Under the pieces are notes generated by a model, which ran no database searches, had not been told where the DNA came from, and saw only the letters and a program-made list of their open reading frames with translations. 64,000 nucleotides of DNA from Undaria pinnatifida (lineage: Eukaryota; Sar; Phaeophyceae; Laminariales; Alariaceae), in contig JABAKD010000010.1 of NCBI GenBank assembly GCA_012845835.1, positions 7,446,597 through 7,510,596 of the forward strand. Reading direction: 5' to 3'. Below, in pieces: positions 33,126 to 44,690 of the stretch; position 1 is the first letter of the stretch, and each line of letters begins with the position of its first letter. The position numbers and the translations under genes are program-made.

Positions 33126-35294
33126 GCTGTTGCTTTCTTGGGATCGACTTTAATGGGGAGTGTGCTTGATCGAGATCGATTTGATGGGGAGGGTGCTTGG
33201 TCGGGATCGATTTGGTGAATAGCATGCTTGCTTGGGGTACGTTTTGATGGGGAGCGTGTGCTATTTCTGCAAAGTTTTTCTTTTGAGGGCATTTTTTATT
33301 GTTTCAACGGTCACTACGAAAGTTTCACGCTCTTTTTCTGTTTTTTCTATGACGCTGCGCGGATGATGCCCCTCGTCCGCACCTTGAAGTCGCAAGACTC
33401 TGTTGTTACAGGGTCCATCCATATCCCCCTCCCAACCGAGAATGTGGACACGGGACAAAGATGCTTGGTTGTTGAACTACGGTTTCAGATACTGTTCTGC
33501 GGATATTTGGTTCCCTATGGTGTGGGGAAGGATTGTTGATAAGCCTTGATTCTCCTTGAGGTGGATGGCCTGCTTACCGAGGACTGTCGACGTGATATAA
33601 TATGATACGGGATCCCAGTGTGTGTGGCATGAAATGGATGACAAATGGTACTACTGGTGCCTGGGTGTACCAGGTAAGGGCCTGTGGCAAAACGGTACGA
33701 CTCCCGTGTGTATGCTTAGTGATCGTGTGGGATTTGTTTATACAGCCCTCAACTTTACGGCATAGGGGCAAGCCGCGCAACAAGACAGCTTGCGTCACTA
33801 CAACACTTCATATCAACACGATATCGAGTCGGAGCTTCTTGAAGGCTGTTGCTATGCCAGAGGGCATCAAGCTGCTTCGACAGCATACTGAAGAGCTGAA
33901 GGTGAAAATTGACGCCGAGCGTGCGAGGCGGGAAGCCGAGTGAGCGGCAAAAGGGAAGCCGAGGCAACACTTAGGCAAGTAGCCAGGTCTAGCGCTAAGG
34001 AGGCGGGCGATCGGGGGAGCTTGCTGGCTATACAGTAGCCAAGGGTACAATTGCCGAGGGCGGCTACGGCATGGAGTACAGCATTGGTCCGGGGGCGGTT
34101 AAGGCGGAAGAATGCGGCAGTGGGGCGGAGGATGTGCTTGGACCGTAAGGCTTCGAAATAGGCTGGCTCAATATGAACTTCGATATTTTTTCCTTGAATT
34201 CTATCGACTTGGTCGACCTCGAAAATATGGTAAAGTGCGAAAATTGCGGGGCAGGCTACAACAGTGTGCGAAACGGGGGGCAGGAGGAATGGGGGAGACT
34301 TACAAGCGGAAAGAGGGGCTGAAGCGCAGCAAGAGCAGCCGCCCCAACAGCATGCGTCTGGGATGGAGGCGCTCGGTGATGCTGGTGAGCCGCCTGCATC
34401 GGAGCTTGCTGTTGTTGGTATTCAAGCAGAGCGGCAAGAGCCATCCGACGGTGACGGGTGCTGAGTCGATTCAACTGCTGCTGCAAGAACCTAAGGTGGT
34501 GGAGCTTGATGGTGCTGGTGTCGCTGGAGTTTGAGCCGAAAATAATTTTGGGCGATTTGAGATGCGGTTGGGTTTCTGGAGGATTTTATATCTCTTATTT
34601 TCTTTTTGTACCAGGCATCACGCACCCGGGTCATGATATCATCATTGATGACTATTGTAGCGATGCTATCACATTGTTTCAGACCTGAGAAATGCTTTGA
34701 TACGTATGGCGCGGTTCACCTATGAAGAGTAGTGTGCAGCAGGATTCATGAACTTTTTGGTTTGGGCGGAAGAGTCGAAATTAAACCAGGTTTTCAACAA
34801 CGATGAAGTGGTAGAGCATATTTATCTTGTCATTTCTCAAGAATTGTCACCTGATGTGTGTGGAATCCGCATAGTATGAATGTTAAACCTACGATACATT
34901 ACCTGATATAATAGCGCTGCATCGTATGTTGTTATTGTTGTTGTTTTTGTTTTTGTTCTCACATTAACTCGCATAATCAAGTCCGCGGTCACAGGACAGG
35001 CTCCAGTCACTCTGGAGCTGAGGAATACCCTAGGGAAAAAGCACAAACAACCCAAAGGTGGTACACGCATATATCAGCCGACGCAATTCATGCCTTCACC
35101 AGAAGCACATAAAAGTGAAATCGGGAGTCAGCCTACGATGTGCCAGGTCCATACTGGTGCATACGTCTCACAACTCGCGCCTGGAAAAACCGACTATACC
35201 GCTATTGCCACCCCAGAAAGACTACCACGTATAGACTACATTGCACGTAGTACCTTATCACTACGCATACGCACGACAGACGCAAGTCAATTGG
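33126..35294. other. Gene-poor stretch with weak protein-like fragments
   Basis: A plus-strand fragment near 33851-33943 reads MPEGIKLLRQHTEELKVKID with an Arg/Glu-rich tail; further on, 34167-34320 contains a CENCGAGY fragment and a Gln/Pro-rich run in a different frame. These look like a decayed gag-type or host gene with frameshifts, but no family is recognised. A dispersed repeat copy lies at 34966-35005. Confidence 0.35.
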
Positions 35295-35460
35295 AAAAAA
35301 AGAAGCAAAGAAAATAAAAGAAAATAAAGGAAGGAAAAGACAAGAAAACGAAAAAGGAAAGAAAAGAAAAGAAAGCGAAAAAGAAAAGACAAGAAAACGA
35401 AAAAAAGAAAAGACAAGAAAGCAAAAACGAAGAAGAGACAAGACAAGAGGAAGCACGGAA
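35295..35460. repeat. A/G-rich low-complexity tract
   Basis: AAGAAAAG and GACAAGAAAACG units on the plus strand for about 160 bp. The Phe/Leu/Ser-rich minus-strand ORFs here are artefacts. Confidence 0.85.
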
Positions 35461-35679
35461 AGGACAAGAGAAAAAATGTCATACTAGCAGACCCTAGGAA
35501 CTTACTATAAACGGCAGTGGGCTCATAGAGGGTATCAAGTGCATCATCAATGGCACTGGGGAGAGAACGCAACATGGCGAAGAAGTCAGGGCGGTCTTAC
35601 GCTATCTTGGGACGGCCATTGGAAGGCCCACAAATTTCAAGACGATGATGGCCAGACCCAGACTGCAGTCTCTTGGGTA

Positions 35680-35822
35680 TGACGCCCCCTTCCCCCCCGT
35701 CCCCCCTTCCCCCCTCCCCCCCCCTTCCCCCCCGCCATCTCCCCCCTCCCCCCTCCCCCCTCCCCCCTCCCCCATCCCCCCTCCTCCCTCCTCCCCTCCC
35801 CCTCTCCCCCGTCCCCCCGGCC
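35680..35822. repeat. C-rich tract (CCCCCCTTCC type)
   Basis: About 140 bp of nearly pure pyrimidine, with runs of 5-8 C separated by T; the minus strand has many G4-capable runs. Confidence 0.9.
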
Positions 35823-35824
35823 GC

Positions 35825-36363
35825 TTAGAAATGCCGACGGTGGATGGCGCTGCCGCTGCCTTTGCGCGTCGCTCTGCAGCTTTGCGTCTCTCCGTCTCAT
35901 GTCAATTCCGCATGAACAACTTGGCTCCCTCCTCTTCTCGTCGAAACCATCTAGCTGCCGGCCTTTTGAGCAGCCTTTCGCCACCCTTCGAATTTCATTC
36001 CAAAGACCGACGTATCCTCCTTCAGATGAGCCAGCCAGTCCTTATCTTGCCCTCCTGAGTAGCCCGTACCCTCAACAAGCTCCCCAAACATCACCGCATG
36101 TGGCAGACGGTCCCCCCCCATACGTGCTACAAATCCCGCAAACAATATCCTCCGTTTGCGGACTATCGCCTCTATGTTCTCGGAAGCTGTCTTGACAAGC
36201 GCGTCGACGTACGATAGGGGGTGTGGTCGTCGCGCTTCCGTTTCCGCCATCCGAGGCATCGGAGGAGCATGGAGTGGTGAACCCGTCGTGTCCTGTCATA
36301 CTGTATGGCCTCGGGATTTTTTCCTGGGGAATTCGACACACACCCGTACACCACTACGCGCAT
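35825..36363 (-). mobile_element. LINE (non-LTR retrotransposon) C-terminal fragment, decayed
   Basis: On the minus strand: HHSMLLRCLGWRKRKRDDHT (one frame), then ENIEAIVRKRRILFAGFVAR, RLPHAVMFGEL, GGQDKDWLAHLKED and GWRKAAQKAG, then after a break WFRREEGAKLFMRN and HETERRKAAERRAKAAAAP. The order and motifs match the region downstream of reverse transcriptase in algal LINE-like polyproteins. It has at least two frameshifts or stops, so it is dead. A second copy is at 60001-60530. Confidence 0.72.
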
Positions 36364-38472
36364 TGCATGATGATCAAATTGAGATAGAGTACCCTTGAGA
36401 TTTGTCCCCGCGTGAAGCCCGCCGTCACCGTTGACACTGTAATTGCAGTAGAGTTACGATCACTCCCTGCAACTAGTCTGGTGACAATTTGGGTTCTGGG
36501 TTAGAGCGAAATTCACGCGATAACAGCAGGGAAAGAATAGCGTACGAGTACCACTTATTCCTCAGCCTGCTGAGGTTTCGGTCGCGGGTATTGTCGACCT
36601 GCCCGTCTGACCATGGAACGTTCGGAAATCCAAGTGCCATCAAACGGTGTACCGGTGTTTTATCTTATTTCACCAACCCTAACCCTAACCCCAGCCCTAT
36701 AGTCTAGTTGTGCACCTACTAAATGGGAGCAGGGTCCCACATATGGGGTCCGGTCCGGGCGGGATGAGGGTAGAGAGGTGTTGACCAATTTAAATTGAGG
36801 TGTGTGGTCTGAGCACCCCATTTTGACCGTTTCAACCCTACCTACCTACTCTGTAGAAGAACGGTTCTCTTCAGTCCACAATACCAGGTGTAGTAGGTTT
36901 TATAAACATTGCCAGGTAGGTGTAGGTTGTAAAGAAAGTGTTGAGTTACAACAGCAGTGTCAGTCAGTGGCAAACCTGTGTGTGCACGAGCCCGAGTCAT
37001 CGGGACTCCACCCGTTAAACATGGTCTAGGTGGTGCATATCTATCCTGTGTATCAGGGATGCGTCGGCGCACCAGGGGTGGATGCATCTCCACTGAAAAA
37101 CAAAGATACCTCGTATAATAGTTTTGCGAGGATCAGGTAACCGCTGTATGGCCTCGGGATTTTTTCCTCGGGAATTCGAAGACCGATTCCCGTGGTAAAA
37201 TCCCTGTATGCCCATACCACGCTTCCTACGTACGTTAAAAAAAAACAACACCGCCATTCGATTCGCCGTGGCTAGGTCTTTCCTTCCTTTGCAAAATCGT
37301 TTAGTCTACTCCTCATTGGTAACATTGTTATGGTGGATTCACCGCGATTCCCGCGATCCTCGGGAATTTTCCCGAGGACTGCCCTGAAAAAACAGGAAAA
37401 AACAATCGGAGCAGTTCTAAAAGGAAGGGTATTGCGCGGGCGTGACGTGCATTGCTGTTGAAAATGGGGTGGAATTTATGACGCGCCTGTCGTGTTCATG
37501 CCGGTCGACAAACGGATGTGCCTGTCTTTCTATTCATCTAGAGCTAATAATGCAGCTACCGACGAACAACAAGTTTTTGCAAGTTATGCGTGTCCCCCCA
37601 TCCGAACGATACCTGCCTAATCGCGAGAGTCGACTCGCGAAAGGACGAAAAGACGAACGCCATATCGGTGAATGTGGTATCACTGGTATTCTGACGTGGG
37701 ATGCAGCGGCAATAGTTTCGACCTCGACAAACACTTAGATGCGTCGATCGCGGAGAGGTGTATGACACGTTCGAAGGGGTTCACCTTGGCAACACGATTT
37801 GCTCAGTTTCATCCGGGTCAGAAGGCCCCATAGGTCTGCCCTCTCCTGTAGCCCCGTTGCTACCCCGTCCCTGCCTTCTTTTTTTATCTCGTCATGGGTT
37901 GAACGTCTGGCGAAATGCTGTTCGGACTTTTCCTGCTCAAACACTTCACTTATTTCTATTATACACTATCGAGATCGGCGGCGGTCTTCAAGAGACGCGG
38001 GAAGTGAACCAAGTATCAAATCTAGCTGTGCCACGGACGAAATCATTATCGAGCCCCTAAGTTTTAAGATATTCGCGGCTAATTTTGCCATCGATAATCT
38101 AAACCAGACCACAAAACAACTAAAAAAATCACGCTGCTAGTTTCGCCCTAGCGTACCGCGGATCAAAACCATGCCCACACTGCTCAAGAAATCGCGCTGC
38201 TAGGTTCGCTCTACCGCAGATCAAAACCGTGACCAAAATGATCAACAGATGCCCCCCCCCACCCCCCCTGCTAGCCCACCCGGATGATCAGCATTACGGA
38301 AAAGCGTTGTATCTCGGCGCATTACGCGTCACTGGCAACACAATTGTTACCATATCTACACACGAAACCCATGTTGCCCTGACTCTGTGGAGATGACATC
38401 ACGCCGCAGTAGGAAGGGTAACGCATTACAGGTGTCAGATAAGCAACCCTCGTTTCAAAATGCATCATAGCT
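36364..38472. other. Gene-free stretch
   Basis: Contains a short telomere-like run (CCCTAACCCTAACC at 36675-36690) and several segments with CCTCGGGATTTTTTCC or CCTCGGGAATTTTCCCGAGG (36308, 37150, 37355), the last a 20-bp perfect palindrome. An ORF at 37442-37738 shows no protein-like features. No gene seen. Confidence 0.5.
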
Positions 38473-38733
38473 TCATTCCGCGGCGGCGGTCAAGGAAACG
38501 TTCAAGACGTCTTGCACCCATGGCGGTACCGATATAAATTTCCGAGTATCGTTGTCCATGCAGAGAAGGGCCACCTCGGCGTGCGCCACAAGCGTCCCGT
38601 CCTTTGTCCAAAGAGTCTCGTACATGGTCATGAATCTGTTGCCTCTTGTCAGCTTTGTGCCCAACCGCACCTCTAGCTTATCTCCCACCACCACGCCGTC
38701 GCTATTGCAGCGAAGGTCTACTATGCTGGTCAC
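38473..38733 (-). CDS. Thioesterase last exon
   Basis: 86 codons plus TGA after CGCCCAG. Second hotdog domain from VTSIVDLRC to the C terminus VPPWVQDVLNVSLTAAAE. Confidence 0.9.
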   Translation of the reverse strand: MTSIVDLRCNSDGVVVGDKLEVRLGTKLTRGNRFMTMYETLWTKDGTLVAHAEVALLCMDNDTRKFISVPPWVQDVLNVSLTAAAE

Positions 38734-40050
38734 CTGGGCGGACGAGGACCATGTGGCAAAGGGCAATGTTAACGCTGCCATCTCACGACAGGCAGAAAAA
38801 TGACACCAGGTACCCTTTGCCTGGTACCTGGTATGATATTCAAACTTTCACAATGTGTGTGTTCTCGACGTTTAAACGCTCTTTCTATCGTCCGACATCC
38901 CGTACATCCAGTGTTCGTGCTGATCGTTTATCCTAGAGAGATGCGGCCACTAACTACGATACAGATATAAAACAACACAAACGCAGCGAGAGGAGATCTG
39001 GGTAAGCAACGTCAAACGTGCTGGAAAAAGCAGGACATACACAAGCCAGTAAACCAGGCAAATTGGAGCAAGGAAAACTATTACAGTAGTATCATCGCTT
39101 ACGAACGCAGATGGTGTTAACGACTTAGATGTGCGAAGATTATATTTTCAAGCTCAACCAGTGCAGCGACCAAGATAAAAAAACAGCTCACCACAACCGA
39201 AACCCCTTCCCGATGAAGCCGGCGCAACCCGAGCTCGCCGTCTGGGCCTCGTCCGAGGCTAAGCGTCCGAATCCGCTCAAAATAGTTGAGCAACGCGCGG
39301 ATTGAGAGCTCACCTCCCCGACCCCCCCCTCCTTCCAAATCGTCGCTCCACACAACGACTTCCATGTTCTTGGGCGACCGCGCGAACTCGTCTGGCAGCG
39401 GATGTAACAACCCCATATTGGCAACGCTTAATAAATCGACAGACTTGCCGCCTGGCCTCCGGCCGGCGCTCAGCGGAGCGCTCCAACCTGGAGGGAGAGA
39501 CATTGCTCCCGCCGCCCCTCGCCAGGACAGGGTAACCTCTGCAGATACAAAAACTCGAGATGGATCGGCGGCAGCGGTTATTACGAAGCGCCAGCGCGAG
39601 CGTCCGAGGTCGTTGTCAGCGACAACGAGGTTTCCTTCTATGACAAGTTCGTCGCCGACGGTCGCCGCGGCCCGGTATTTCATGTCGTGCAGGCAGTGGA
39701 CGCAGGGTGAGGACGGGCCGAAGGTGCTCTCGATCGCACGCCGCGCGTACGTGAGGTAGTTCGCGTGGTAGACGATACCGTACCTGCGATGGTTGGTCAA
39801 GGCAGAAAAACACATTACGTTTGATGCTATGCTTTTCGAAGTATACGCAGTCGAGTCAGAGGAGCGAGCGATATCGAGTTTGAAAAAAGGGGCGCGGAAT
39901 GTGAAGTGGTTGTATTTAGAGGAATGTAGGTTGGTTTCACCTTTTTCCCTTTCGATACGCCGTGTGTGCTCGGAACGGCCAAGACGGCCAGGCTGGGCGT
40001 GAGCACTCGCACTGTCGTAGTCGAGGACTCTCTTTGTTCGCCGTTTGAAC
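38473..40050 (-). CDS. Double-hotdog acyl-CoA thioesterase (5' exon missing)
   Basis: Three exons join in phase: 40050-39847, 39783-39192, 38733-38473 (TGA). The first domain has SSDSTAYGIVYHANYLTYAR, matching the Asp-x3-(Y)G-x-V-Y-H-x2-Y active-site helix of 4-hydroxybenzoyl-CoA-type thioesterases, then VGDELVIEG. The second has GELSIRALLNYFERIRTLSL, REGVSVVVTSIVDLRC, VVGDKLEVRLG, NRFMTMYETLW and LVAHAEVALLCMD, typical hotdog strands. The product hydrolyses acyl thioesters (CoA or ACP); chain preference cannot be read from sequence. The reading frame enters the 40050 exon from an acceptor (GTGCAG) with no ATG downstream of the nearest stop, so at least one N-terminal exon, possibly with a targeting signal, lies further upstream and was not found. 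Confidence 0.88.
39192..39783 (-). CDS. Thioesterase central exon
   Basis: One base plus 197 codons, GTGAGC donor at phase 0. Ends the first hotdog domain, spans a Gly/Pro linker and starts the second domain with MEVVVWSDDLEGG. Confidence 0.9.
39847..40050 (-). CDS. Thioesterase upstream exon
   Basis: 204 bp, phase 2 in and 2 out. Ends YNHFTFRAPFFKLDIARSSD STA, the strand leading into the active-site helix. The donor is a weak GTATAC; reading through the 63-bp intron would also stay in frame. Confidence 0.65.
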
Positions 40051-41460
40051 CTGCACAGCTTGACCTTGGGGCTTCTTAAAGTTCTCGAACCAATTTAGCT
40101 ACTACTGTGTACCCTACCACACGGCGTGAGGGCTAAGCTGGCCATCCATGCGCTGCCCTATCTCACAACATGAACTACATTTTCATGGACGCTCACGTAA
40201 ACACCATCGCGGTGTACGTAGGGTGATTTAGTAAGCGTAAGTTCGACTGCTGCCGTCTAGCATAATCAAAGGAACGGAACTACGCACTGATTCGATTTAT
40301 TTCCAATGGTCGTGACAAGGATCCTGTTCGGATCCAACAGGATCCGTTGTGTTGGCTTGAGCTACCGATGCCCCGCCCTAGGAAATATGTGGTCTCACCG
40401 CATCCTACCAAAACGCCTCCTGTGTCAGTTGCGTATAATAGCATGAGGGTCATTTCTGACGACATTTTTTTGGCAAGTTTCTTGCCAATTTGGCCAGGTT
40501 TTGGAAATTAGGACTTGCCAAAATAGCAAAAAAACTTGCAAGAGTTTTTTTTTTATATTTCCGTTCCGCTTCGTTGGAAAGTTTTTGGCAAGTGAGATTT
40601 GCCATTTCATTTGCCATTTTAGGCCAATAACGCCAACGCAAGGTTGTACAAACCAGACCACCCCACGACGCCCGACACTAAACTTGATCTAACTGTAATA
40701 GCGGGAGGTACGGAGGGCACACGGTATCATTGGTGGCAGCTATGATAGGGCTGGCGAAACTAGCCGTGAGGCCCGCGTGGATGCCACATGGGCGTCGTTT
40801 CGAGCGGGTGCTGAAGCATCATCACAAACAGTAGTCGCCCCAGTATTTCCCAAGCGAATTTGGCCGGGCTGGAAGGACTGCCAACCTCTGAGGTACATGG
40901 GCTGTGCATGGAGTCCTTTCTGCGCTAGCGTTTATTCCATATAGAGCGTCGGCGTGTCGTCGGCTCCCTTCTGCTGCTGCTGTGAGGGGTTTGAATAAAA
41001 TCTGAAGGCGTTATGGTGAGAAACTTGCCGAATATTTCCAAAAACTTGCCAAATGTACAGTGTTTCGCGGTAGAAACTTTTCTCGTCTCTTTGGAAAGTG
41101 TTGCCAATGTTTTCTTGCTTAAGTAGCAAGTTTTTGGAAATTTCGTTTGGTCGTTAGAAACGACTCTAACTGAGCATACGACGTGTCACATAATTCGACG
41201 CCCGAAGCAGCAAGAGTTGATTGCATGTCGCACACCAGGTACCTGGTACCGGTACTGGTATATCATGTCATGCGAGTCTTGTTACGAGTATGTGCGGGTG
41301 TACGGGTACCAAAATACAAGGGTTCTGTCGGAGGCGGGGTGACGCAAGGCTGATGTGATTTTCATGCATGGTTTAGAGGAAGAAGCGTAGAATAAATTAA
41401 ATAGTGCATGGAGTGTTGGGCTCGGAAGATTGTTAAGGTTTGTCGATATTTGCAGCATAG
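40051..41460. other. Gene-free stretch with ACTTGCCAA repeats
   Basis: Blocks at 40465-40625 and 41020-41150 are full of TTGGCAAGT and ACTTGCCAA in both orientations and can fold on themselves; the 400 bp between them shows nothing recognisable. The missing thioesterase 5' exon may be here but was not identified. Confidence 0.5.
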
Positions 41461-41463
41461 ACG

Positions 41464-41781
41464 ATGGAGGCAGCAGCATCGCGTGTGCGTGCGGAAGCAC
41501 AGAGTTGTCAAAGAATAATCTCGAAAACAAACATGAAAAATGCTCGGTCGACGTCGCGCATCAAATTTGCTGAGCACAATAAAACAGCAGAGTTAAATTT
41601 AGGAGAAGAGGGAGCAACACGACAAACAACAACAGTACAGCAGCAGCGCCGGCGGCAGCGCGACTTTGGAGGCAGTCGCTGTGGTATCTATCGTGTAGCT
41701 GATATGGATGAGTGTGACCAAAATAACAATCAAAACGTGTTACGGCGCAAGCTCTCGAGTGTTTCCGACAACAAAATGTAA
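41464..41781 (+). CDS. Hypothetical 105-aa ORF
   Basis: ATG to TAA, starting MEAAASRVRAEAQSCQRIIS, rich in Gln, Asn, Arg. No motif recognised and no splice support. It could be a chance ORF. Confidence 0.2.
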   Translation: MEAAASRVRAEAQSCQRIISKTNMKNARSTSRIKFAEHNKTAELNLGEEGATRQTTTVQQQRRRQRDFGGSRCGIYRVADMDECDQNNNQNVLRRKLSSVSDNKM

Positions 41782-42059
41782 ACAAAATCCTTTCATCGGA
41801 CTTGAAAAAAGCTAGATTCATTCCGGCATCCATTTGGCAATGTTTGCGAGATATGCACCACTTGAAAAAAACACAAAGACAAAAAACAGAAAAATACAAA
41901 AAACGTACATGTTGATCCTACAGAATCCACAGAGACGTCTGCCTATGGCCTATGCAGCTCATGTAAAGAAACATAAAGGATACAGTACCTGGTATGTAAA
42001 TAATGAATTTTGTGTAAGAATCCACGCACGGCATCGCTAAGCACAACACGCGAACTCAG

Positions 42060-42380
42060 GACTTACAAACACGCGCAGGAGAGAGTGAGAGCAGCAGCAG
42101 CAGCACGCAGCAGCAGCAGCGGCGGCGGGGGTGGAGGCGGCGACGGCCCAGCAAGTAGTTGCGGCACAGCGGCAGCGGTGCCATCAGCAGACATCTGGCA
42201 GCAGCACACACACTGTCTCGGCGATTTGTACGATCGCCAATACAAAAGACAGCCGACTTTTTATTAGACTATAGTCTAGATTTAGAAACATGCAGGAGCA
42301 CCGACAGCTGCAGCCGCTGCAGTAGCAGCAGCAGCAGCAGCAAGCAGCAAATTATCAATTAACTATTAGTCTAGTCTAGA
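42060..42380. repeat. CAG-rich segment with TCTAGA palindromes
   Basis: GCAGCAGCAG runs at 42090-42120 and 42320-42350; AGTCTAGACT-type palindromes at 42265-42285 and 42367-42385. Confidence 0.7.
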
Positions 42381-42447
42381 CTAATATCACACCAACAACA
42401 TCAGCAGGAATAGTTGGTAGCAACGGCGGTACGTACGTGTATCAACC

Positions 42448-42450
<3 letters not shown>

Positions 42451-42482
<32 letters not shown>
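42451..42482. repeat. Poly-T run, 32 bp
   Basis: Uninterrupted T tract; possibly the tail of a retroposed sequence on the minus strand. Confidence 0.95.
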
Positions 42483-43261
42483 CCCTCCTCCTCCGGCGGA
42501 TGGGGAAAAATACAGCTTCAGCTCACCACACTTCCACGTATTTTCATACGCGTCGTGTGTCGATTTAACTCAGCTGCAAAACCCAAAGTAGTCAGATGTA
42601 CGCATCGTTAAACCCTCTTGCATGTTGTGCATACAAACACGCACCTATTCGACCTATTTTTATGATTCCTTGTGTGCAGGTATAATGCATAGGAGCAAAT
42701 GGGTGGCCGGTGGCCTGCTGCATGACACCACAGACCACAAACCAGGAAACAGAAAAGCTGGCCCAGGCTGAATTTCTTATTTGGGAATGAGTGCGTTCTA
42801 CACCTACCTTAAGCAAAACTTTACTGGGGAGGGGGGGAGGTGCCAGGTACGAAGTGCTCGGTACTCAGTTGTCTGCATTGCTGCTGTGCACTACTGTGTT
42901 GGAATTGAATTTGGTAGTAGTTTCGCTCACATGTCGGTCATCTCGATGAAAACCGTGCTACTGTGACGGAACGGAAACAGCAAGTCGTCATCGTCTCCAC
43001 CATCAACTCGCTGGTTCGCTGCAGCAGATTCTGAAGAGGCAGCTGATGGCGCTGGTGCTGGCACGACGTCGACGCTCGCCTTCGTTGGAACTGAGCAAAA
43101 CAGATGCTGCTGTGGTACTCTCAAAGCTCTTCCAACATCAAGAAGAGGATTACAATTTGTTCCAACTAATCTCGTGCGGCTCTGCTGTAGACTCCGAGGG
43201 TGCAAGCTTTGAAGAAAGCCCTGGACCGACAGCAAATCACCCAGTATAGGGCATGACAAGA

Positions 43262-43635
43262 GGTAAACCCACTGCTCCCGCATCGAGTCAACGTTTCTCC
43301 CAGTACACTCGGAGTACTACGAGTGAGTGCAGTGTGCGAAACGTCGAAATCCGAAACCTCTCGCAACAGCTTTTGAAACTTGAAACGATAGGGTGTTCCA
43401 TTGCGTCGGATGTTTACGAAGGGGTCGAGGTAATTGTACTCTCAATCAAGACAGGTGGCAATCTGTGTTACAGCAGTAAGTAGTGAACCCACGGCTCCCG
43501 CATCGTTTCAACGTTTCTCCCAGTACTCGGAGTACCACGAGACTCGGAGTGCAGTGTGCGAAACCTCGAAATGAGAAACCTATCGCAACTTTTGAAAATA
43601 AATTGAAACGTCGGGTGTTCGATTGCGTCGGACCC
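43262..43635. repeat. ~225-bp tandem duplication
   Basis: AACCCACTGCTCCCGCATCG, GTTTCTCCCAGTAC and GTGCAGTGTGCGAAAC recur at 43262-43415 and 43490-43630 with about 10-15 percent divergence by eye. Confidence 0.8.
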
Positions 43636-44371
43636 CCCCCCCGCCAGAAGGGCCTGAGTTGTTTTTTTTCCTGGGCATTTATTGGCCCTTCCTCTCTCAA
43701 TTGGTCCCAATGCCAATGCTTGCGTGCTTGCTTGTGTTACTGAACTGCGCCCCTTTAATATATACCAGGGTATAATTTATTTAGTGTTGGGTTATGTTTT
43801 ATACAGGAAAATGGATGGCGTTTGGGAGAGGGATGGGACCCTCGTACCCCCCCCCCCTGAGAGATCTCAAATAAAGTTTTGCGCGTGTGTGTGGTGTCGG
43901 ATTTATATATTTTCGTGCACCCTTGCCCTTGTCATCATCGGATCCCCATTTATCATCTTCTCACTTTTTTCTTTCTCTTTCTCCCTTCCTAGGCCTTATT
44001 ATAACACGGTACACGTCTATGGAGAGCGATGAGAAATATACTTGTGCCTGGTTGGTACATAATATGAGCGACCAAGAGAGGCTTCCACTGTAACGCTACT
44101 ACTGCACTACTACTTACTGCTGCTGCTGCATGCAGCAGGTGCAACAACAACAATAATAATTATAGTGTTGCCGTGTCGTTCCGATTGATGAGTACAAACC
44201 CACCCGCCCGTGCGACCAACAAGCCACGTTGTTGCCGTCAAAGCCTCGGTATGCTTTACAACGTATATGTTAGAACTTGGCTACCACATACGACTGCATG
44301 GATGTATATGCCTGGTACATGACATCCATCCATGATGGCGTCCCCAACGGAGAGCCGCATAGTAATTGAAA

Positions 44372-44440
44372 ATGAGTATCGACCCTAAATTCGTCGAACT
44401 CACAGCTAGCTGACGTTGGTATTTTGGAATAATTTTATAA
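44372..44440 (+). repeat. Mini-ORF repeat copy (interrupted)
   Basis: Reads MSIDPKFVELTA and is then broken by a 4-bp duplication (CTAGCTGACG), giving a stop. Confidence 0.8.
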
Positions 44441-44632
44441 AAAAAAGATCCCGCTCAGCCAACCAGTGCCTATGTACTCGTATAATAATCGTAAAAGAAA
44501 ACAGTTTTACCTGTAGCGAGCATAAAAGGCTGAAAAGTGGGAACACTACTATTAATACGACGACTACGTAAACCGCATAATATAATATTATGTGCGATAA
44601 AAATGAGGGCACTTTTTCCGGAGGGCACTTTT

Positions 44633-44690
44633 TCCGGGGGGAGAAGGGAAGACACCTACGACTTGTGACCACGGCGTTTATCCTCAAGGT
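44633..44690 (+). mobile_element. SINE fragment
   Basis: CCGGGGGGAGAAGGGAAGAC and TTGTGACCACGGC match the 3' part of the SINE body, with a small insertion. Confidence 0.55.

Noticed and set aside
35202-35575. Phe/Leu/Ser-rich minus ORFs resembling membrane proteins
   Set aside because: They are translations of the A/G-rich tract; only a short stretch near 35490-35600 (AMLRSLPSAIDDALDTLYEP) looks protein-like, and it is too short to assign.
36670-36695. Chromosome end
   Set aside because: Only two to three CCCTAA units, interstitial, with genes on both sides; the same applies to 13200-13225 and 55030-55058.
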